A stretch of DNA of 64,000 nt from Taxillus chinensis (Eukaryota; Streptophyta; Magnoliopsida; Santalales; Loranthaceae): assembly GCA_023512835.1 (NCBI GenBank), contig CM042085.1, positions 51,145,569 to 51,209,568 on the forward strand, given 5' to 3'. Shown here piece after piece: positions 56,422-64,000 of the stretch (positions are counted from its first letter, which is position 1; the number at the start of each line of letters is the position of its first letter). The notes under the pieces are model-generated. The model did no database searches, was not told the origin of the DNA, and saw only the letters and a list, made by a program, of their open reading frames with translations. Both the position numbers and the translations under genes were made by a program.

Positions 56422-57506
56422 TTTATGTCCTCAACAATATAGGCAGTTTTGTCGTGATTAGGCTAACGTGGAATGCCTTCTTCAATTCTCAGCAATGCAA
56501 GCAAATAAAGGCATATGAAAGCACCACATCTGGTTGTTGAGGAATCAAAGTAGGAGAAAGTCGGGTAACTTCAATTTTGACAGCAAGCTTTCTTCCACGA
56601 TGCGTGGTAGCATAGAATCCCACAACCTGAAGTGTGTTGCTGAGTAACTAAATCATGCTTTCAAGTTGACCTCCTCTAATATCCTTATTAGCTACCTGAT
56701 GAGAATCATAGACACTAATCGTCTTTTCTTTTAGGTTCAGGTGTAATAAAATGAAATGATCCCCAACATGATAAAGAATAAGGACATAATTGTTTGTATT
56801 TCATTCAACTAAATCTCCTTCCTAACCTAAAATTACTTTGGAAAAATAATCAACTTCGGGTAGTTGATTATAACTCATACACCCCGTCATTAGATACTTC
56901 TTTGAAGTTGTAAAAACATTTAGAAACAAGTCACACTTCACCCGAAGTGCAACAATGAAGTTATCTATGTCCATCAATTCAAATTAACCATCCATATCAG
57001 TCAACCTTTTTAGGTCTGCTGAAGTAAATTCAATACCTCCACAAATAATGCACAGGCTTTCACTTTCAGTCTCAATATAATTCAACACAGAGGCTTGCAA
57101 GTGTCAAGTGGTTGTTCTTTTACATGCTGCAAATCAGAGGAAGAGACATCAATAATCTTTTGTCATTTCTCATAAGTTTTTTTGGTTGGTACAACTTCAT
57201 CATTTGATTGAAGATTAATCGCTTGGTTTTTTTTTACTACTTCGAGTGATAGCAGGTTTGAAGGGTTTTGGGGCATTATGAGGTTTAAGAGGTGGATCCC
57301 ATTGTTCACGTCCACTGTCAGATGGAATTTGAGCAGGCTGAGGAGGAATGGTAGTAGGCTCACTTTCAGCTGCATTAGAGTGACCTGATTATTTCAATTG
57401 TTCAATTTGATCATATAAATACTTCTACATTTCCACTACCTCAATCAACTTAATAGTTTGCTTATACTTCATCAATTTGAACTGTTTCACTAGTGCTTTA
57501 TGTAAA
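56422..57506 (-). pseudogene. Decayed Ulp1/C48-type protease gene fragment
   Basis: On the minus strand, in several frames, I read from right to left: a helical Lys-rich stretch (57480-57400), a Pro-rich basic linker with RSSKKKP (about 57370-57230), KCDLFLNVF (about 56940), and a protease domain. That domain has GDHFILLHLNLKEKT (His, about 56760) with ISVYDS (Asp, about 56715), GRKLAVKIEVTRLSP, then IPQQPD followed after a one-base shift by CGAFICLYLLAL (Cys, about 56525). H, D, Q and C occur in the order of C48 proteases (SUMO-type). Stops and frameshifts show it is not functional. Such domains occur in plant transposons of Mutator and CACTA type, so it may come from one. I see no transposase here. 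Confidence 0.65.
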
Positions 57507-58193
57507 GACTTGTAATGACCCGTGTGTAAGAAGTTAACCACAAACACCTTGGATGTTGGTGCACAAGTTTGAGGTAAGAGATGAGCCCAAGAGGGGACTT
57601 TTGGGAGGTGCATGTGACAAGTAATAACGTACATTTATGCCCTAGGAAGATGCTATGCATATACATGCGGTTTTAAGCTGTTTTGGCAGATTTTGGAGCT
57701 CACTTTTGGTATAGTAGATGGCCTCAAACAATTGGCGTGCAAGAACAAAAGTTGCTTACAATGAGGTCCTCTATCTACCACAGAAATTTCAGAGCATTTG
57801 GAGCTGCACGTGAATTCACCCATTTCACGTGCAAGCATATTTTTGCTTCTCAGACCTCTACAAGATGCAAGGAGGCTTGGGGTGAAGTTTGAGTGCATTT
57901 GGAGCTGTACGCCAATTGGGGAATTGGTGTTCAAATTGGCGTGCAGGCATGTTTTTGCATGGTTACCTTGGTTTTGTCATTCTAATCATCTTTTCCCAAA
58001 GGACCATGTTGGAATTGTGAATATTTTGGTGTGTATGGATGTGGGAAGGTCATAGCTTGTTCCATCAAAACTACGTCATTTTGATGCTGGGATTCACTTA
58101 ATCAAAACTACGTCGTTTTGATGTTGTGTTGTCTACATAAGGAGGAGAAGCCCTTCTGTTTTAGGTTTAGGGTTTGTTGCTCCACCAGCCGTC

Positions 58194-58195
<2 letters not shown>

Positions 58196-58249
<54 letters not shown>
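58196..58249 (+). repeat. (GA)n microsatellite
   Basis: A pure GA run of about 54 bp in the LTR leader, just downstream of the TATA-like TACATAAG (about 58134). Confidence 0.97.
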
Positions 58250-58252
<3 letters not shown>

Positions 58253-58335
58253 AGGAGAGCTTCTGGTGGCTGCCGGAGCGTCTTGCGTGGGTGGTCGGAG
58301 TCTTGCGTGAAAGCGGGAGCAGGAGAACATACAAG

Positions 58336-59244
58336 GTAGGGGTTCTGTTCTTCCTAAATCCTCCTCTGTCCTAGGGTTCTAGGGCAGATTATGGATTATA
58401 CCTGTTTATATATATATGTAATCCATATAGGTGTGATCTCCTATATGGATGTTGGCCTTCAATGGCGGTTTTTGATGTATTTTGGTGTTGGATGGTGAGT
58501 GCATATCAAGTGTTCGATAAAATGCCTGTGTGAATTTGTCTGTGTGAATATGCCTAGTATGTGTTTGATAATATGCCTGTGTGGCTGGGTTTGTGGGTTT
58601 GTGAATGTATGCATATTAAGCGTTTGGTAAAATACCTGTGAGACTCTACATGTCAAGTGTTTGATTTTATGCCTGATTGGCTGTGCGGACCAAGTGTTTG
58701 GTATTATGCCTGTGAAAGTGTATATGCTACGTGTTTGGTTTAATGCCTGTGTGACCCTGTATGCTGTGTTTGTGGAACCCGGTGGCTGTGGGAGCCCGGG
58801 ACTGGAACTGTTAGCCCATGTGGCTAAGCCTATATGGCCGTGGATATGTTAACCCGTGTGGCTAAGCCTATATGGCCGTGGATATGTTAGCCCATGTGGC
58901 TAAGCCTATATGGCTGTGGATATGTTAGCCCGTGTGGCTAAGCCTATATGGCCATGGATATGTTAGCCCGTGTGGTTAAGCCGGAGAGGCTGTGGATATG
59001 TTAGCCCGTGTGGCTAAGCCTGAGTGGCTGTGGATATGTTAGCCTATATGGCTAAGCCTGTATGGCTGTGGATAGGTGTGTTCCGTGTGATTGTGGAATA
59101 CAACCTGTTTATATCTTATTGTCACTACACTGCACCTGTACACACCCTCATGTAGACACTAGGAGCATGGGATGGGTTGGGGAGACATGATCCCTACTGA
59201 GCTGTGGTTGCTCACCCCTCCCTCTATGTTGTGTTTTCTTTCAG
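58336..59244 (+). other. Putative intron in the solo LTR
   Basis: Donor ACAAG|GTAGGGG and acceptor TTTCTTTCAG|GAAC with CTACTGAGCTGTGG before it; about 909 bp, including the 38-bp array. Confidence 0.45.
58810..59075 (+). repeat. Seven tandem 38-bp units
   Basis: Units start at 58810, 58848, 58886, 58924, 58962, 59000 and 59038, each beginning 'gttagcccgtgtggctaa'. They vary at a few places. Confidence 0.93.
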
Positions 59245-59563
59245 GAACATACAGGCGTTAGGTGGGACCCCAAGGTGGAAGACCATCCTTGTTTTATTGT
59301 TCACTTCAGTAAATGTAATTTTATAATTTATGTAATCCCAAGGGGGGAAATGTACTAAGGGATTGAATTGTAGTAAGGAACCTGGTTGGTTTGTGAACCT
59401 TTGGTGTTTGATATTAAATAAAGATGTAGCTTGTTTGATTTATTGTAATTGTTAGTTTTGTTTGTATGGCATATAGTGATCCAACCCCGTTGCCCTCCGT
59501 GTGGGTGAATGGGGAGTCACATACCTGTTTCCTCGGGTTGGAAATTCGGGGCATGACAAGACT

Positions 59564-61821
59564 CGTCTTTGGGTAGTTTTGAGAGATAGTCATTTTATGG
59601 GAATGCAACTATCTGGACGGTAGTGTAGTCGTCGATGTGAGCATTTTGACTGTACTTGGGCCCAATTCCGAGTCGGGGCCCTGTTTGACCCAATTGTTGA
59701 CTTTTCAGGATTTATTGGTTGACTTTACGTTTGGTCGGTCATTTGAGTGTAATAATATCTGTTTAGTGTTGTGCTCATCATTTCGAGCGTCTTGACTGTA
59801 ATTTGACTCAATTTGGAGTTCGAGACCTTGGAGGTCAATTATGGACTAGGTCAATGATTGACTAGGTCAGTTATTGGTCAATGACTGGCAGAAATATAAA
59901 TAGCAGGAAAAGAAAGAGCTTTCACTTTACGCTATCACGTTTGTGCGTTTGAGAGAGAGAGAGAGAGAGAGCTTCGAAGCTTGAAGCCATGGGGCGATTT
60001 GGCTTCATGGAGTTCAAAGAATCACTCCAGGTAGGTGTCCTTAAACTCCTTATCTTGATTCTGTTTTGGATCTGCACGAATTTATCATGATTTTTTTGAA
60101 ATTGAGCATGAACCCTAGATTTTGGGGGAAATCCAATTCTGGGTTAGATCTAATGGTTTAGCATAAGATCTGTGGTTAAGAACTGATTTAGATCATTGTA
60201 AAGATGTGTTTCTGTAATTTTGGGGGTGTATAACTGTGTATTTCATGATGGTTGAGAAGTCAACCATGGAAATCTGGGTTTAGATCTAGATTTATCGAAT
60301 CTGCAATTATATGTGCATATTTCTGTTATTACTGTGCGATTTAGAGGCATTCTGGACGCATTTTTAGGTAGATATAGTCGTCTGTTGCGTAAAACGTGTG
60401 TTTAAGAGCGTCTGGGGGTTGTTGGGTTGGTTCCAGACGAAGAACAGGCGAAAACAATGATGAACAGTACCCTGGGCGCGTTAGTGGGTCGAACTGACGA
60501 AAATCCGAAGTTCTGGGTTATAGGGTCGTAGTTCGTAGACTCGTAGTTCGAAGGTTCGTAGTTCGAAGGTTCGCAGTTCGAAGGTTCATAGTTCGTAGTC
60601 CGAAGGTCGAAGATTGAAGACCCGCTTTGAGTCTTCGAGGCGCGTTACGTAGCTACGAGTCGCAGCCCCAGCTACGTTACGCAGCTACGAGTCGCAGCCC
60701 CAGCTACGTTACGCAACTACGAGTCGCAGCCCCAGCTACGAGTCTCCGAGGCGCGCTGCAGTTCTGTGCTACGAGTTACAGCTCCAACAGTGTAACTGGA
60801 CACTGGACTGCACTGCACTGGACTATTTACATTGTAAACCATTATGCCTCTCCACATTTAAGTATTAAGTTACAATGTAAATAACGAAATACCCCCCATT
60901 TGGATTCAAAGAAAAATACTAGAAAAATTAATTCTCACTCTTTCAAAATGTGAAAATTGGGATTTAGTGTAAAATCTCAGAAAAATCCAGTTTTTCGTAG
61001 AGGTGAATTTTTGGAAAGTGGGGTTAGACATCTCAGAAAAATTCCCAAAAATCAGATTATCTTAGTTATGCTATGGGAACCCAATGCCGGAACTTTTTAT
61101 TTCAAGAAAACAACTTCTATGGGTATCTCCTTCCTTAGTCAAGGAATAAGGATCGACTGATGAAGACTGGCTACAGTTTTAAAGGGAGTGTTGTATACCT
61201 TAAGACCATATTGGTGTTGATATGTTGGTTTGAGGGATTGGGGCTTAGGCTCTATGACTTGTTCGGTTCTCACCGTGATGCACCGATGGTGCTATGTGGT
61301 TGACGTGGTAGGCATATGCACTGATGGCAGGCCTGTGTGGCGACTGTGGCCGGGCATATTGCACTGTGGACAGGCTAAGGCCTTAGTTGAGCCGTTGAGC
61401 TCGTGGAGCTAGGGCTGAGTGCCTTGAGCTGGGATCCCGTGGAGGATCGTGGACAAGCTATCCTATGTGGGCAGGCTGGGTCCTGATGTTTGTTTGCAGG
61501 CTGAGTCCTGATGATTGTGCACACTACACAGTGCATGAGTACACAGAGCATGTAGTATAGACTTGTATGTTTGCATGATGTGGAGTGTTGGGGTCACCTA
61601 CTGAGCTTGTCGCTCACCCCTACTTGTTGTTTAGCTTTTTCAGGTGTGACCCGAGACTAGTGGAGGACTTTCTTCCAAGAGGACGCCCACTACTCTGACG
61701 TATGATACAGTATTATATTCTGTATTGTTTTATGTGATATCCCGGACATGGGTCCGTGGACAGTTGTATTTGCATACTGTTTGTGATGTGATGTTTGTAT
61801 GACTGTTTGACTCATTGTATG
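59564..61821 (+). other. Diverged LTR-like stretch, Tekay-type pattern
   Basis: No gene is supported. It shares the layout of the Tekay LTRs: a TATAAATA (59895-59902), a GA run (about 59950-59970), a donor CTCCAG|GTAGGT (60031) and at the far end CCTACTGAGCTTGTCGCTCACC then CTTTTTCAG|GTG (61643). A conserved 'ctactgagct...gctcacccct' motif links it to the other LTRs. Ends and target duplication could not be placed. The first exon would carry an ATG (59989) with 14 codons up to the donor. Confidence 0.5.
60643..60738 (+). repeat. Three tandem 32-bp units
   Basis: Units at 60643, 60675 and 60707, each close to 'cgttacgcagctacgagtcg' plus 'cagccccagcta'. Upstream (60530-60620) is a looser repeat of 'cgtagttcgaaggtt'. 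Confidence 0.95.
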
Positions 61822-63750
61822 TGTTGGACCCTAATTTGTCCGGGTTGGACATATTTTATCAAATTCAGTTTTCTTCAATGCAGTCTCGATCTGTTGAAAT
61901 TTTATAGAACGACGGAGTCGTGACCATTGAGCCGCAAATGCCCGATTTCAAGAAATTATCCTAAAGGCTTCCAAATGCCAGAGAATCAGTCCTGGGCGAC
62001 AGAAAATTTAATTTGAGGATTAACGCAATCGACCGCGCTCAATTCTGAGGTCAAACGAAGAAGATATAGTCAAAACAGCGTTTGGGCCGCCATCGGGGGT
62101 CTAAATGGTAATTGACCTTTCACACAGAGCTCCAGATCAGGTCACAAACCTCATAATCTCATCCTACTCGTCGTTCTGAGAATTTTGACATATATATCGT
62201 ATATATTCGCTCCCGGGGCTTTTTCGACGAAAATTAAAAATAAATATGTTTTGCGGTAATAGACAATCTCAGTATAGGTTTGCCGTAAAAACGAGCTCGT
62301 TTTCAAATAAAATTGACACGGGGTCGCTCGTCACGACTCCCCGAGTCCAAAAACAATTTTTTTAAAATGTTTTGAAGTCCGGTTTGTCCTACCGATCCCA
62401 AGAACCGAAGGACATCAGTTAAAAACCCAAAAGTAAATCATGTTATGCTTTTTTTCTCCTTTCCCGCCCACTCCAAGCCAGGTGTCAACCTTCCATTGGT
62501 TGAAAATAAATACAATCAAAAAACAAAAACCAAAACAAAGAAAAACAAAGCAGAATAAAAATAAAATAAAAAAATAATAAAAACAAAAAACAAATTGTCA
62601 CTGCCACGTGATATCCTCTCACTCGATCGGATCTTATCCCCATTCACCAAACTTTTCGTCTCCTTCTTTCTCTCTCCCATGGCCGTTCGTCCTCTTCCCC
62701 CCTCTCTCCTCCCCCAGCGGCGTCGTCTTCACCAGGGCCGCGCCACACCCGCCGAGATCCCGGAGGACCACCGGGCCACCGCGTCGCCCATCCCTCCAGC
62801 CAGCCAAACCAAACCATGGTCTCAACCATGGTTCACCTCCCCTCTCTCGAGCCAAACTCCGCTGGTAACCCGAGTTCAACGCCAGTTCAAGGCCGCTGCT
62901 CCACCCTCCGCTCAAACCCTAGCCTCTCCAATCTATATAAGCCCCCGATCGATCACAGTCTCCCTCTCTCGCTCGTTAGTTCCTTAGCCGAAAAAAACAA
63001 AGGCGTCACCTTCTTCACCCTCTTTGGTTCTCCTCCTCCATCCCCCCCCCCCCAAAAAAAAAAACCCAATCGCCCTTTTCTCCATCGTCTCTCTATCCTC
63101 CCTCACCCCCTCTCGGCTCCTGGCTCAATCTCCCCTGGCAAATCCAAACTCGCAACCTTCACTCTCTGGTTCTCCTTCTCTCCGAAACAAAAAAAAACAT
63201 CATCCTTCCCCCCTTCCCTTTCTGTCAGACGCCGGAAAAGGGAGCTCTTTCCTTTCCCACAATGCGAAACCAGACGCCCTTTTCACCTTCCCCTTTCGTT
63301 TCTCGCATCGTTAGAAATCGGACGTCTCCCTTTGTTCCTTTTGACTGGCATCACACTTGCCGGTCATCGTGAAGCTAGACTCATTCCACGCTGCCGACGC
63401 TGCCGTTGATACATCCACGAGCAAGACGAAAGACTCCCAGGAGCACCTCAGCATAGCCGGACGGAGGTGACATTGAAGGCATCCAAAAGGCACAGAGGAC
63501 GTTCCGGTCGTCATTGTTGTTACTCGGATTGGAGGCCGGCGCAGAGAACATCCAGTTTGAAAGCAAGAGGACGAGCGGCGACTAAACATCTGTGGTAACT
63601 CCTTTCTGTTCCTTTTTATGTGGTTTTTCTGTCTGAGGTGGCTAGATAGTGCGTGGTGTGCTTTTATGCGTGTGATTGATGCTATTTTCAGCCCCCATAA
63701 TACATGTTTGGTTGGTGCCATTCTATGCCGACCGTTCTAGGATTCTTGGT
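61822..63750 (+). other. Probable LTR fragment of the Tat-like type
   Basis: The start TGTTGGACCCTAATTTGTCC and the following 'gggttggacata' match the start of the solo LTR 42272-44751 (minus strand). Further in, 'ctcaattctgaggtcaaacg' (62039) matches its 'ctcaattctgatttaaaatg'. A TATATAA is at 62934-62940, followed by a pyrimidine-rich leader (62960-63250). The right end is not identified. Several open frames exist in the pyrimidine-rich part, but their composition does not look like protein-coding sequence. Confidence 0.5.
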
Positions 63751-64000
63751 TGTAACGACCCATGAGTGGGTGTTAGTCCCACATTGCTTGGTGAGGAGAA
63801 CAAAGTCCGCCTTATAGGAGGGGACGGATACCTCACCTCACAGGGACGCGTTTTGGGCGAGGCCCAAAGACAAAACCGTGCGGAGCAGGCCATGAGGGCG
63901 AGGCCCAAGACAGGTTGGCCAAAGCGGACAAAATTCTTGTGACGGGTATGGGCTGGGCTATCTCGGATGGTATCAGAGCTAGGCCCAGAGCGGTGTGCCA
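63751..64000 (+). mobile_element. Start of a short TRIM-like LTR element with primer site
   Basis: It starts TGTAACGACCC, contains 'agtcccacattgcttgg' and 'aaagcggacaaaattcttgt', and reaches a TGGTATCAGAGC primer site for initiator tRNA-Met at 63968-63979 after only ~215 bp. I recognise this arrangement as a widespread short non-coding LTR type in plant genomes. The exact LTR end is unclear and the rest is beyond the window. Confidence 0.6.

Larger units (their letters stand above)
57512..59558 (+). mobile_element. Solo LTR of a Tekay-type gypsy element
   Basis: 2047 bp, TGTAATGACC...GGGGCATGACA, with the perfect duplication agact (57507-57511 and 59559-59563). First 600 bp closely match GYP-F LTRs. 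Palindromes at 58064-58085 and 58101-58122, GA run 58196-58249, hairpin at 58424-58447, donor 58336, acceptor 59244, and a 38-bp tandem array (58810-59075). Confidence 0.95.

Noticed and set aside
62595..63409. Open frames of 130 and 197 codons in pyrimidine-rich DNA
   Set aside because: Ser/Pro/Leu-rich in all frames because of the C/T-rich strand; both strands are open; a TATA box lies inside (62934). More likely an LTR leader than a gene.
63751..64000. Cassandra TRIM (5S rRNA-bearing)
   Set aside because: The 5S-derived promoter sequence that marks Cassandra is not visible in the part in this window.
1..64000. Host protein-coding gene or tRNA/rRNA gene
   Set aside because: Every sizeable coding match is to a retroelement domain or to the Ulp1-like fragment; tRNA-like strings are only primer-binding sites of 11-17 bases.

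Overview
This window is plant nuclear DNA, most likely from a flowering plant. It is a repeat-only block of nested LTR retrotransposons, and I see no ordinary host gene, rRNA or tRNA. The elements are Ty1/copia of a Sirevirus-like family, Ty1/copia of an Angela/Tork-like type, Ty3/gypsy chromoviruses of the Tekay type, and LTRs resembling the Tat/Ogre group. Species cannot be told from the sequence.

Layout from the outside in (names are local to this report). COP-A is a + strand Sirevirus-like element of which only the 3' end lies here (54589-56421). GYP-B, a + strand Tekay gypsy with its 5' half beyond the left edge, is inserted in COP-A (46741-54588). COP-C, a - strand Sirevirus-like element (5' LTR 45309-46740, 3' end beyond the left edge), sits inside the reverse transcriptase of GYP-B. 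COP-C was then hit by: a Sirevirus-like LTR (1-290), a solo Tekay LTR (329-2179), the complete Tekay element GYP-F (3933-13056), the complete + strand Sirevirus-like element COP-D (16357-38122) and a Tat-like solo LTR (42272-44751). COP-D holds the complete - strand element COP-E (19178-28067). Most of these insertions have 5-bp target duplications that can be read directly. GYP-B was also hit by a small non-coding LTR element (47083-50163), which itself holds a solo Tekay LTR (47938-49912).

Right of COP-A (56422-64000) are a decayed Ulp1/C48-type protease gene fragment, another solo Tekay LTR (57512-59558), two diverged LTR-like stretches, and at the very end the start of a short TRIM-like element with a tRNA-Met primer site.

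The coding parts are gag, protease, integrase, reverse transcriptase and RNase H of the elements, nearly all broken by stops and frameshifts. The feature most worth attention is the long extra gene downstream of pol in the Sirevirus-like family. Three copies are visible (COP-C, COP-D, COP-A). Its N-terminal part resembles the plant transposon-associated domain PF20167, and its C-terminal part carries the His/Asp/Cys pattern of a Ulp1 (C48) cysteine protease. The Tekay LTRs share twin 22-bp ACGT-centred palindromes upstream of the TATA box and a conserved pair of splice-site-like signals that would remove most of the LTR leader.
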